In this document: positions 24,822-32,857 of the stretch, one piece after another
Numbering within the stretch: the first letter of the stretch is position 1
Layout of the letters: the number at the start of each line of letters is the position of its first letter
DNA from: Candidatus Parabeggiatoa sp. nov. 3
GTDB lineage: Bacteria; Pseudomonadota; Gammaproteobacteria; Beggiatoales; Beggiatoaceae
Direction: 5' to 3'
NCBI GenBank assembly: GCA_003645185.1
Contig: QNEL01000014.1
Span: 1-35,386 of the forward strand
DNA: 35,386 bases
Program-made: the position numbers and the translations under genes
The notes under the pieces: model-generated
The model's input: the letters and a program-made list of their open reading frames with translations, nothing else
What the model was told of the DNA's origin: nothing
Databases searched by the model: none

Positions 24822-25910
24822 ATGACAAATTTATCTGACAATGAGATCACACAGCGTTATTTAACGGCTTGTGCCACCCATATTCAATGGCTAATTGATG
24901 AAGTACGAATTGAGAACAATCAATTGCTCATTAACGGTTGGGCGATTGTGACTGAGGGTGAGCCAAATAACGCCCGTTTTCTGATCAATGGTAAAGCGTT
25001 CGATCAAGTTGACTACGCCATGCCAAGCCCCGATCTTAAAGAAATATTCTGGAATATTCCAGCAGCACAGAATGCTCGTTTTGTCTGCAAAACCGCGATT
25101 GACGAAAACACTTTCAGTGACGGTTTTGCTTGTCTTGAATTTTTACAAAATAACAATACCCAATTGGCACGTCAAACCGCATGGTATTGGCCGAATCCCA
25201 ATCATAACTTGCCAACCCCGGAAGAGGCACGGATTCGTCGGGTAATCGGTGCGCCAGATTCCACCAGTTATCTGATTGGCGGCGCGGCGATATTTAAAAG
25301 GTTTGAACACTATCTTGAACAAAAGTTTTCTCGGCCCTTCAGCGATTTTAAGTCCATTTTGGACTGGGGTTGCGGCTCAGGGCGTGTTTCAAGACATTTC
25401 CATGTCGTACCCGATTCAGAAATTTGGGGCGTTGACATTGACAAAGACAATATCTCTTGGTGCCAAACGCATTTGCCGCACGGCAAATTTTCTGACATTC
25501 CACTGACACCACCGACACCATTGCCAGACGATTACTTCGACTTAATCATTGGCATATCGGTACTCACCCATTTGAACGAAGAGAACCAATTTGCTTGGTT
25601 ACAGGAACTCAAAAGAATAGCCAAAAAGGGAGCAACCCTGATGCTATCCATTCAAGGCCTATCGCAAACAGGGCTTTATCGCCCCCCACCTGCTATCCTT
25701 CGAGAGGTTGAAGAGAAAGGGTTCCTCATAACAGGTAGAAACAGCGATCTGGATGATGTGATGGCTGATAACACTCATTATATTAACGTTATCCAATCTC
25801 GCGATTACATACACAAACAATGGGGAAAATACTTCACAATTCTCGACATTGTCGATGCGATGGCAGCTAATCAAGATGTTGTTGTCATGCGAAATGACAA
25901 AACGTCTTAA
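24822..25910 (+). CDS. SAM-dependent methyltransferase with N-terminal glycan-enzyme-type beta domain
   Basis: A 362-residue protein. Residues about 18-115 (IDEVRIENNQLLINGWAIV, NARFLINGKAFDQVDY) match the small beta-sandwich often attached to glycosyltransferases and methyltransferases in surface glycan clusters. The class I catalytic domain starts about 178 with SILDWGCGSGRVSRHF, followed by IWGVDIDKDN, a PLPDDYFDLIIGISVLTHL block and GATLMLSIQG. All SAM-binding motifs look intact. The gene ends 26 bases before the membrane protein at 25937, which suggests a shared operon. Glycan methylation is inferred. Confidence 0.87.
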   Translation: MTNLSDNEITQRYLTACATHIQWLIDEVRIENNQLLINGWAIVTEGEPNNARFLINGKAFDQVDYAMPSPDLKEIFWNIPAAQNARFVCKTAIDENTFSDGFACLEFLQNNNTQLARQTAWYWPNPNHNLPTPEEARIRRVIGAPDSTSYLIGGAAIFKRFEHYLEQKFSRPFSDFKSILDWGCGSGRVSRHFHVVPDSEIWGVDIDKDNISWCQTHLPHGKFSDIPLTPPTPLPDDYFDLIIGISVLTHLNEENQFAWLQELKRIAKKGATLMLSIQGLSQTGLYRPPPAILREVEEKGFLITGRNSDLDDVMADNTHYINVIQSRDYIHKQWGKYFTILDIVDAMAANQDVVVMRNDKTS

Positions 25911-25936
25911 ACAAGAAACTAATCTGGAGACACACC

Positions 25937-27817
25937 TTGAAAAATGTTTTGATGCGATACAGCTCATGGTTAGGCAATGTGCTGATACTCAGTGCATGGA
26001 TAACCGTTTTTTGGTGGTTAAATGAGTCGCCGCACTGGACTACCATTTTTTCACAGTCAAATGTTTCTCTCTGGGCAATATTCGTAGTTGGCCTACTTTT
26101 TTTAGGACTGAGTCACTTACCACTGGCTTGGCAAGCGCCTAATAAGATGGCTGATTGTTCCAAAAAACAAAAATGGCTTACCCATTTATTCGCAGCCAGC
26201 TTACCCCTCTTGCTGTTTTGGTTACTTTACCATTTAGTTTTAAACACTTGGTGGAGCTTTGATGATCCCGATATTTTGCGTTATATCGATAGGATAGGCC
26301 CTATCGCTGGCTTTTTTGATCCCAGTCAAAAATATAATTTCTATACGCCATTACAACACTTTTCTTTGGGGATAGATTATGGATTATTTGGGTTGAATCC
26401 TACCGGCTTTTATTGGCATCACTTGCTTTCTTTGTCTGTGGTTATCCTGTTGGCTTACCTTGTATTAAGCTTATTTTTCGCACCACTGCTGGCCAGCATG
26501 ATAGTGAGTTTATTCGTCGTTGCGGTACCCACGGCTCATATCACTCATTTTCTGATGGTGCGACACTATGTAGAAGGATTGGCCCTTTCTCTGATAGCCG
26601 TGTCGGCTTATGTGCAAGCCGTCAGGCAAGAAAGGTGGGCTTGGGCAGGGTTAGGCAGTCTCTTTTACTTACTGGCAACCATGGCAAAAGAGCTGTATGT
26701 GCCGCTAGTGATTGCATTAGTTTGGCTACCTATTGGAACGGTTAAAACACGTCTACGCTTATTGATACCTTATATCATTGTTGCCATTTTATATACGCTG
26801 TTGCGTATTTATATGTTAGGAGAACATGTTTTCTCTGGGTATTCTGAAAAAAGCACAACTTGGCTGGATGTCGTCAACTTTCCAACGGCATTTATAAACG
26901 TCATGGGTTGGCATGCCTTATGGCAGTGGTTAATCATGTTAGGCATCGCCAGCGTTTTTAGCGTCATGCTTTGGCAAAGGCGATTGACTTTGGGGTTATC
27001 CAGCTTAGTCTGGTTTGGTATGGCATTCATTCCCTTGATACCGATTATGTGGCGAATACCGATGCTCCCTTATTATTTGTTTGTCTTTGTGCTGCTATTT
27101 TACATTGGGTGCGGGATTGCGCTTAACCACTTAGGAAAACTTTCGCCTTGGCGTAATGCTCTGATAACCGGCGTTTTTTTGGCACTACTGCTGACGAGTT
27201 TACTGCCTGTGCAAACAGCACAATTTCACCTCCATGCGCTCAAGCAAGCTGAGAAAACACAAGGCGAGTTTCTGATGTATAACCCCTCTTCCGCCACCGT
27301 TTTGATTTACGATTACCCTGTTGCCACCAGTCTGATTTATTTACGAAATAAGGTGTTGAGTCGCACAGAAGGCGTGAAATGGTGTCCAAAAGAAGATTGT
27401 TTGTGTACAACCCAGTATCCGGGCTACACAGCCAAGCAATATGTCAATGGAGAATGGCAAACGAAAACACTTTCGCCAGCAGGATGTGGAAATGTTAAAA
27501 AGCCTTTGTCAGTCATCATTAGCTTAACACCTGATACCGTGAACTGGCATTTTGGCCCTTATCCTCAAGGGCAAGGACAATATTATGCCAAAGTCACAAT
27601 GCAAGGCGGGCAAGCTCAAAATCATGCCGCCTTTTTTCCTATTCAGCCACAAGGCACTCAGCCTCTTGCACAACCCTTATCAAACCCAGTTCAATGGATA
27701 GTGAAATACGTGACTCCAGATGGCCAAGAAATTTATTCAGCACCCTTATTGCTGGAACCGACGCAAATGAATGAGCAAGGATTAGTCGAAGTGATTTGGC
27801 ACGCTTCTGATGACTAA
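25937..27817 (+). CDS. Polytopic GT-C-like membrane protein
   Basis: A 626-residue integral membrane protein. The TTG start is supported by GGAGA six bases ahead; an ATG five codons later is the alternative. About ten to twelve hydrophobic segments cover residues 10-435. After the second or third one comes WWSFDDPDILRYIDRIG, an acidic loop like the catalytic DD/DPD loop of GT-C glycosyltransferases (PMT/ArnT type). The last 190 residues are soluble and contain a Cys-rich patch, KWCPKEDCLCTTQ; they probably face the periplasm. It likely transfers a lipid-linked sugar or moves a glycan across the inner membrane. It is 26 bases downstream of a methyltransferase. Confidence 0.8.
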   Translation: MKNVLMRYSSWLGNVLILSAWITVFWWLNESPHWTTIFSQSNVSLWAIFVVGLLFLGLSHLPLAWQAPNKMADCSKKQKWLTHLFAASLPLLLFWLLYHLVLNTWWSFDDPDILRYIDRIGPIAGFFDPSQKYNFYTPLQHFSLGIDYGLFGLNPTGFYWHHLLSLSVVILLAYLVLSLFFAPLLASMIVSLFVVAVPTAHITHFLMVRHYVEGLALSLIAVSAYVQAVRQERWAWAGLGSLFYLLATMAKELYVPLVIALVWLPIGTVKTRLRLLIPYIIVAILYTLLRIYMLGEHVFSGYSEKSTTWLDVVNFPTAFINVMGWHALWQWLIMLGIASVFSVMLWQRRLTLGLSSLVWFGMAFIPLIPIMWRIPMLPYYLFVFVLLFYIGCGIALNHLGKLSPWRNALITGVFLALLLTSLLPVQTAQFHLHALKQAEKTQGEFLMYNPSSATVLIYDYPVATSLIYLRNKVLSRTEGVKWCPKEDCLCTTQYPGYTAKQYVNGEWQTKTLSPAGCGNVKKPLSVIISLTPDTVNWHFGPYPQGQGQYYAKVTMQGGQAQNHAAFFPIQPQGTQPLAQPLSNPVQWIVKYVTPDGQEIYSAPLLLEPTQMNEQGLVEVIWHASDD

Positions 27818-27862
27818 TCTTCCATTTTTTCTTTAAGGGATACGGCATAAAAGATTTAAATA

Positions 27863-27916
27863 GCGTCTTTTGCGTCTTTTGCGTTGTAAAAAAAACGCTA
27901 AAGACGCTAAAGACGC
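27863..27916. repeat. GCGTCTTTTGCG / CGCTAAAGACGC imperfect hairpin
   Basis: Arms at 27863-27885 and 27894-27916 are 23 bases each, with two mismatches, around an eight-base A-rich loop. They are built from the repeated phrase GCGTCTTTTGCGTCTTTT. It sits between the two membrane-protein genes and could form a strong mRNA structure. Confidence 0.8.
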
Positions 27917-27968
27917 AATAAAATCAAGCAGTTAATAACTTTGTATAATGTGTGAGAGAACGATTGCT

Positions 27969-29760
27969 ATGATCTCAAAAAAATATGAAAGTCAAACAAT
28001 TCAACGGGTTGCATGGCTCACTGTTTTTATCTTGACAGCGATACTCTTTATCGCGTTGCAAAATTTCTTTCCATTTATCCAACTGATTAGCTTAGACGAA
28101 CCCATTGCGTATGCCTATTTAGAAGATATCAGCATCAAACTGTTACTCTCTTTGGTGCTAACCCTATTATTGGTTAGTACAGTGATGAAATACACTTCCC
28201 TTGCTATGACGCTGACTTTAGGAGCAGCACTTGGCATGGTTTTTTTCATCATCGTCTTGAATCTCAAAATGGTTGATCCAACCCAAATTAACTGGTTGAT
28301 GCGTCGAGATTGGCAATGGCACTTTATGGGTTGGCACTTTTTCAGGCATGAACCTTGGCACTTTCCGGTTGTGGGAAAGATTAGCGGGATTATTTTTCCC
28401 GTCGGCACCTCCATCGGTTTAACCGATTCTATTCCGCTGTTTGCCTTACTCTTTAAACCGTTTACGGCATTATTGCCGCGTGATTTTCAATACATCGGTT
28501 TATGGTTTCTCACTTGTTTTACCTTACAGGGTGTTTTTGCGGCCCTATTAATCCGACTACGCAGTCAAAATCTGCTCATTATCGCTATTGGCAGCCTATT
28601 TTTTGTATTGAGTCCGATTTTACTCATCCGCCTCAATCACGCCGCTCTGTGTGCCCACTGGTTATTACTGGCAGGACTTTGGCTGTACTTTAGAACTTCT
28701 CAGAGTAGCCCATATGGGGCTGGTTGATCTTTATCAGTCTCAGTGCCTTAATTCATCCTTATTTAACCGCAATGATGTTCGGTTTAGTCACCGCTTTTTA
28801 TGCACGTCTGTGGTTAATTGATCGTCGCTATACCGCTATTTCTGTTTTAGGGCAATTACTCCTATTAGGCTTAACCTATGAATTTACTGGCACCATTTAA
28901 CCCAATGTGGTGGTCTCTATTACTCAAAAATATGCCTGTCGTCACAGAGGGCCAAAATGATGGATTTAATTATCTCGGTGTAGGCGTATTAGTGATGGGC
29001 ATTTGGGCCATCTATGAATTAAGCAAGCGTACTATGCAAGCAGCAACGTTCAAAAAACTGTTGCCTTTAGGTGTCGTCTGTATTGGTTTTACCCTGTTTG
29101 CCCTCAGTAATAAAATCACAATGGGAGATGCTGTACTCATTGATTTTAAAAGTGATTTAATGAATCTATTTGCCCCATTTCAATCATCAGGTCGATTTTT
29201 TTTGGCCTGTCAATTACACGCTACTTTTTTTAATCATTAGCCTATTGATTGTCAGGAATAGATTACGCACTGCCATTATCTACCTCAGTTTCGCTTTGAC
29301 GATTCAAGTACTTGATTTACACGCGATACATCAAGCTATCCGTCACAACCATAGAGAAGCGAGCTTCTATAGCTGGGAGAATCCTTTACAGTCTTCTACT
29401 TGGAACGAATTGTCTTCGTATGATTATCAACATATCACTTTAGTTCCTCCAAGTGCTTGTGGAGAAGCGGCGGCACCTTATTTACCTTTTTCACGCCTAG
29501 CAGGCCGTTATGATATGACGATCAACAGTGGTGTTGCGGCACGAGTTGATGTTGAAAAAATGAAGCAATATTGTCAGACGCTCTTTTTAGATATCCGGCA
29601 GGGCAAAGTGACAGATGACACGATTTATATACTCCATCCTAACTATCTGGAGGAATTTAAAAAAGCGACGGTGCCCATCGTGTGTCTCAAGATTGATGGT
29701 TTTGACACCTGTGTCACAGAGGCCAGCTTCAAACAATGGGAAGGAAGCCAACATTATTGA
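27969..29760 (+). pseudogene. DUF6311-like polytopic membrane protein, broken by three frame changes
   Basis: One protein is spread over three frames. Segment 1 (from ATG 27969 to about 28710) has many hydrophobic helices and HFFRHEPWHFPVVGKISG, FPVGTSIGLTDSIPL. Segment 2 (about 28709-28877, frame offset 2) continues PIWGWLIFISLSALIHPYL. Segment 3 returns to the first frame with MNLLAPFNPMWWSLLLKNMP. Segment 4 (from about 29204, offset 1) runs WPVNYTLLFLIISLL to the stop at 29760. The first break is one base short in a C-run at 28709. The third is one base too many in an eight-T run (29196-29203). At the second, family comparison suggests some residues are also missing. The intact protein would be a glycan-related membrane protein of about 595 residues. 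Decay or assembly error are both possible. Confidence 0.75.
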
Positions 29761-30034
29761 TTAAAAAAAGAACGCAAGAGACGCTTCGATTTATCTTCTT
29801 GACTTCTATTCTTGTTTTCCGTTCGCGAAAAAAGTTTGCGTTTGTCAAATCTCCTATTCAAATCTCCAAAAAGGTGGGCTTACACCGGCTCCTGTGAATA
29901 GGGTGTGGGGAAGGGAGGAAAACAGGCCCTAGATGGAGACTGGAAAATTTGTCACTTTTTTTAAAAAACAGCTTTCTTTTTTTTCCAGATTGTGTTAAGG
30001 TCTCATTTTATTTGACTATTCAGGAGACATTATC
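29761..30034. other. Intergenic region ahead of the glutaminase-like gene
   Basis: About 270 bases. It contains CGTTCGCGAAAAAAGTTTGCG, a decayed relative of the CGCAAAAG palindromes, and GGGCTTACACC, a fragment of another repeat. A T-rich stretch at 29948-29992 precedes the gene. AGGAGA at 30022-30027 is a strong ribosome-binding site for the ATG at 30035. Confidence 0.5.
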
Positions 30035-30655
30035 ATGATTTTGGGTATTAATAATTTACAACATGCGATACCGATTTTGGTACCGGGATTAGAAAGCTTG
30101 GAAGAACAATATGATCAATCTGAGTGGCTTGGATTTGTTAGCTCGGGTAGTGTGATACAGCCAATCTCATCGAAGGAACAACCCTTATCAAGCTGGCTAC
30201 CCGAATATTCCCCTGGTAGCGCCATTCTGAATCTGAAGGTGGGTACGGAACAGCCTCAGTGGTGTCAAAACGAAAAACAAGCCGTGGCTTATATGGGGAA
30301 ATTGGAAAATGCCGTAGCCAGTAGGACATACTTGTTAGAACTCGGGTATGAGTTTGAAGGCAATACAGATATCGAGCTGTTCTGTACGCTGTTAAATCGC
30401 TATATGGATGTGGGGAGTTCTCCGGTTGATGCAATGAGATATGCCTTCCTGCGTTTGCAGGGACATTTTGCAGTGATGGCCTTATGTGCCCAGCCTAATG
30501 AACAGCTTATAGTAGGCAGTAGAGGCTATTCGCTGAGTTTGGGTGTTTGTTATGAGAGTTTAATTGTGGGTTCCGATACCCAGATATTAAAGCAACTTTC
30601 TCCATCTGTAATGGCAATAGGGGAAAGCAAACCGGTTGTGTTGTATTCGGTTTAA
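30035..30655 (+). CDS. Stand-alone GlmS glutaminase-like domain lacking the catalytic Cys
   Basis: A 206-residue protein that aligns by eye along its whole length with the N-terminal glutamine amidotransferase (class II, Ntn) domain of GlmS, glucosamine-6-phosphate synthase. Matching blocks are the start (MILGINNLQHAIPILVPGLE against MCGIVGA...ILLEGLRRLEYRG), TDIE at 111-114 (TDTE), LQGHFAV at 141-147 (LRGAYA), SRGYSLSLG at 162-170 (RxGSPLxIG) and GSD at 179-181. The nucleophile Cys that follows the initiator Met is absent, the HTRWATHG block is not recognisable, and the isomerase half is missing. It should not release ammonia from glutamine; a regulatory or ligand-binding role is a guess. 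The AGGAGA site shows it is probably translated. Confidence 0.65.
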   Translation: MILGINNLQHAIPILVPGLESLEEQYDQSEWLGFVSSGSVIQPISSKEQPLSSWLPEYSPGSAILNLKVGTEQPQWCQNEKQAVAYMGKLENAVASRTYLLELGYEFEGNTDIELFCTLLNRYMDVGSSPVDAMRYAFLRLQGHFAVMALCAQPNEQLIVGSRGYSLSLGVCYESLIVGSDTQILKQLSPSVMAIGESKPVVLYSV

Positions 30656-30740
30656 TGCCTTAAAGGGCAAGCCTACCATTCATTCGATTGGATGGGCAAG
30701 CCCTTGCCCATTTTCATTGGAAAAAGTTGTAGGGTGGGGT
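30656..30740. repeat. GGGCAAG/CTTGCCC repeats after the glutaminase-like gene
   Basis: GGGCAAGCC occurs at about 30665 and 30694 and is followed by CTTGCCC, so it can fold in two ways. It belongs to the family of GGGCAAGCCC repeats also seen near 16856-16878. A terminator role is possible but no T-run follows. Confidence 0.5.
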
Positions 30741-30817
30741 AGGGCGGGGTGTTAAATTTTCGTGAATTTTTGTAGTGATCAACAGTTAAACAGAAAAAGA
30801 GGGTTTGAACAAAAGGT

Positions 30818-30860
30818 GATAGAACGCTGATTGCGCTGATTGTCATGATTTACACTGATT
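30818..30860. repeat. Left end of the MITE-like family
   Basis: It begins GATAGAACGCTGATT, identical to the left terminal repeat of 6146-6160, then GCGCTGATTGTCATGATT and ends TACACTGATT. It directly precedes the nucleotidyltransferase fragment and may have removed its 5' part. Confidence 0.7.
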
Positions 30861-30875
30861 AATATTAATGACTTA

Positions 30876-31274
30876 TTGTTATCGTGCCTCATTCATTTTG
30901 GTCAAGGTTCGGCAAAAGCACTGTCTTATGAAGATTTTGATTTAGAGGAGGGTTGTATTAACATCATTGAAAATTATCCTTTACATATATTTACTGTCAA
31001 GCGGGGGAATCTTTATCAAGATTTACTTCAAGATGTAGAAATAGACAACATAGCAGGGATTCCTTATTTAAACGCTAAAGGCCTTATTGAACTTAAAAAA
31101 GAGTCTATAAAACCGAAAGACCAAATAGATGTACAAGTATTACAATCATTGATTGAGTCAAACACCATGCAGCCAGATCAATTCGACACAGGCAGAATCA
31201 AGAAAATTGTCGGTAAAACGCTTGTAGAACATCCTTTAAAACGTGCTTTTAAACTTCATTTAATGCTTGAATAA
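30876..31274 (+). CDS. Probable 5'-truncated nucleotidyltransferase-like protein
   Basis: About 132 residues. The frame is open from 30849 but has no ATG near its start; the nominal start is a TTG. The C-terminal pattern AGIPYLNAKGLIELKKESIKP followed by KDQIDVQVLQSLIE is like the end of stand-alone nucleotidyltransferases (helix, then Lys/Arg-Pro-Lys-Asp, then ID-V--L). The N-terminal half of such proteins, with the GG and DxD catalytic residues, is absent. The frame begins inside the MITE end 30818-30860, so this is likely a gene remnant. Confidence in the family is modest. Confidence 0.45.
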   Translation: MLSCLIHFGQGSAKALSYEDFDLEEGCINIIENYPLHIFTVKRGNLYQDLLQDVEIDNIAGIPYLNAKGLIELKKESIKPKDQIDVQVLQSLIESNTMQPDQFDTGRIKKIVGKTLVEHPLKRAFKLHLMLE

Positions 31275-31413
31275 TTAAAAGGAAAACGACTTCAATCCAC
31301 TGAAAATATAAAAAAAGAGATCGGTAAATGATGAAGTTGGCTATTGGCTACAAAATAGGTTATTGTCTAAGGGAAAATTTGTGATTTTCCTGTTTAACTC
31401 GTGAGGATGAACC

Positions 31414-31929
31414 ATGACTGAATTAGTCGAATTTGAGAATGAAACAGGAGAACCAGAGATGGGAACATTTAGCCACAGTTTTGCCAAATCACAACTGACT
31501 ATTTTGTTGTCTGAGAAACAGAAATTTAGGGCAATGGTTGAATTAAGTTTGGACGCGACTCAAGTCGATTTGAGCCAATTTGGACTCAAAAACCAAAATG
31601 AGCTGATACCTGATATCAGTATCTATCAAAGAGGTGGGCATCGTCCTAAAAAAGGACGAGATATTCTGAAAATATCAGAAATGCCATTGTTAGTCATTGA
31701 AATTCTGTCACCCAAACAAGGCCTTGATGATATTATTGCTAAGTTTGAAGCCTATTTCGCATTAGGTGTTAAGTCATGTTGGTTAGTTATTCCGTTGAAT
31801 GAATCCATAACAGTTTATTCTGCACCAGAACACTTTAAAACGTTTGGCAATGAAAATACTGAAGTCATTGATGAGATAATGGCTATTCAATTACCGATTA
31901 AGGAAATCTTTGATCCAGAAAATTTTTAA
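31414..31929 (+). CDS. Uma2 family endonuclease-like protein (DUF820)
   Basis: A 171-residue protein with the PD-(D/E)XK-type core of the Uma2 family: LIPDISIYQ (catalytic Asp), then MPLLVIEILSPKQGLDDIIAKF (E-x-L and following Lys) and YFALGVKSCWLVIP. The usual length is 180-200 residues, so it is complete or nearly so. GAGGATG lies just before the ATG (TCGTGAGGATGAACCATG), a good ribosome-binding site. Uma2 proteins are very numerous in cyanobacteria and filamentous bacteria; their biological role is unsettled. Confidence 0.85.
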   Translation: MTELVEFENETGEPEMGTFSHSFAKSQLTILLSEKQKFRAMVELSLDATQVDLSQFGLKNQNELIPDISIYQRGGHRPKKGRDILKISEMPLLVIEILSPKQGLDDIIAKFEAYFALGVKSCWLVIPLNESITVYSAPEHFKTFGNENTEVIDEIMAIQLPIKEIFDPENF

Positions 31930-31968
31930 GGCCATTATCTACATTATTTTAATCCACCATTCAAAGGC

Positions 31969-32196
31969 GTGCCTATTTTGACAAACAACCAAAAAGCCAT
32001 TCAAAAAATGGATAAAACCCATTTTTCGGTAGTGTCACTTTCTGACGCATCTGACGAAAAAGAATACTGGCTTTCCAAAAAACCGTCTGAACGTTTACAA
32101 GCAATGGAACTCTTGCGGCAAATTAACTATGGCTATGATCCATTTACCACCAGACTTCAAAGAATTCTTACAGTTACTCAATTCCCATCAAGTTGA
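31969..32196 (+). CDS. Small partner protein upstream of a nucleotidyltransferase
   Basis: Up to 75 residues. The core MDKTHFSVVSLSDASDEKEY followed by WLSKKPSERLQAMELLRQI and NYGYDP is a small conserved family that I recall lying directly upstream of nucleotidyltransferases in many genomes. The start is uncertain: GTG at 31969, TTG at 31978 (AAGG ten bases ahead, perhaps best) or ATG at 32008. It overlaps the next gene by 68 bases, so the two are almost certainly co-expressed and may form a toxin-antitoxin-like pair; that function is inferred. Confidence 0.7.
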   Translation: MPILTNNQKAIQKMDKTHFSVVSLSDASDEKEYWLSKKPSERLQAMELLRQINYGYDPFTTRLQRILTVTQFPSS

Positions 32197-32578
32197 ATAT
32201 TTGCTCATTGGTGGGTATGCCGTTGGCTATTATGGATATCCACGATCAACGGGCGATATGGATGTGTGGATTGCTATTAATCCTGAGAATGCGGAAAAGT
32301 TAGTTACAGTTCTCAAGGAATTTGGATTTGATGTTCCAAACTTATCACCTGAACTCTTTTTAGAAAAGGGAAAAATTACCCGAATGGGCGTACCACCAAT
32401 GAGACTTGAAATTTTAACAAGCATTTCTGGTGTTAGCTTTGAAGAGTGTTACAAAAATAGAACGGTTGATGTTGTTGATGGGGTTAAAATTAATTTGATT
32501 AGCATCTCTCATTTGAAAGCTAACAAAAAAGCCAGCGGTAGACATAAAGACTTAAATGACTTAGAAAACCTGCCCTAA
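32129..32578 (+). CDS. Nucleotidyltransferase (DUF6036/AbiEii-like minimal NTase)
   Basis: A 149-residue protein with the DNA-polymerase-beta-type nucleotidyltransferase core: YLLIGGYAVGYYGYPRST (GG at 28-29), GDMDVWI (Asp 43 and 45), then MRLEILTSISGVSFEECY, in which the third acidic residue is the Glu of RLEIL, and a C-terminal KKASGRHKDLNDLENL. All three metal-binding positions therefore look present. Its start overlaps the small partner gene by 68 bases. Related NTases act as toxins or in phage defence (AbiEii, MenT); whether this one does is unknown. Confidence 0.85.
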   Translation: MAMIHLPPDFKEFLQLLNSHQVEYLLIGGYAVGYYGYPRSTGDMDVWIAINPENAEKLVTVLKEFGFDVPNLSPELFLEKGKITRMGVPPMRLEILTSISGVSFEECYKNRTVDVVDGVKINLISISHLKANKKASGRHKDLNDLENLP

Positions 32579-32695
32579 TAGTTTAGGGCGTTGCAAGAAA
32601 CTCAACAAGCATTTGCTAAACCATCTACGATGATTGGCAAACCATTCAACTTATTTCCACTTTGTGTTAAATCAGTATCAACTCTAATGTCTATT

Positions 32696-32772
32696 GTGAA
32701 AGAACGATTGCTATGAACTCCAAAAAAATACGCTTGCCTTTCATAACAAAATGTTTAAAGGGGCTTGAGTAG
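32696..32772 (+). pseudogene. Orphan copy of the DUF6311-like gene's start region
   Basis: 32696-32730 matches 27952-27985, the ribosome-binding region and first codons of the DUF6311-like gene, at all but a few positions (GTGA-AGAACGATTGCTATGA is common to both). Here the ATG at 32713 opens only a 19-codon frame ending in TAG at 32770. It is probably the residue of a second, deleted copy of that gene or a recombination product. Confidence 0.6.
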
Positions 32773-32781
32773 ATTTTTTCT

Positions 32782-32857
32782 GACTTGTCCGTAAATAAAT
32801 TTTTAGCTAATAAAGACAAATAGTTAAATTATAAAACCCCTTATTTTCGGACAACTC
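32782..32857. mobile_element. 76-bp MITE-like element abutting the acetyltransferase stop
   Basis: GACTTGTCCGTAAATAA (32782-32798) and TTATTTTCGGACAACTC (32841-32857) are 17-base inverted ends with two mismatches. A single end of the same type (TTATTTACGGACAAGT) is at about 20622. The element overlaps the stop codon of the minus-strand acetyltransferase by one base. It has no coding capacity. Confidence 0.65.

Noticed and set aside
27863-27916. Rho-independent terminator after the GT-C-like gene
   Set aside because: The stem is long but has mismatches and no T-tract follows on the plus strand; listed as a hairpin repeat instead.
28115-28414. Minus-strand 99-residue frame inside the DUF6311-like gene
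   Set aside because: It is antisense to well-conserved membrane-protein sequence and has no features of its own.
20615-32857. A 12-kb composite transposon between the GACTTGTCCG ends at about 20622 and 32782
   Set aside because: The ends are very short, no transposase lies between them, and the right side already pairs with its own local partner at 32841-32857.
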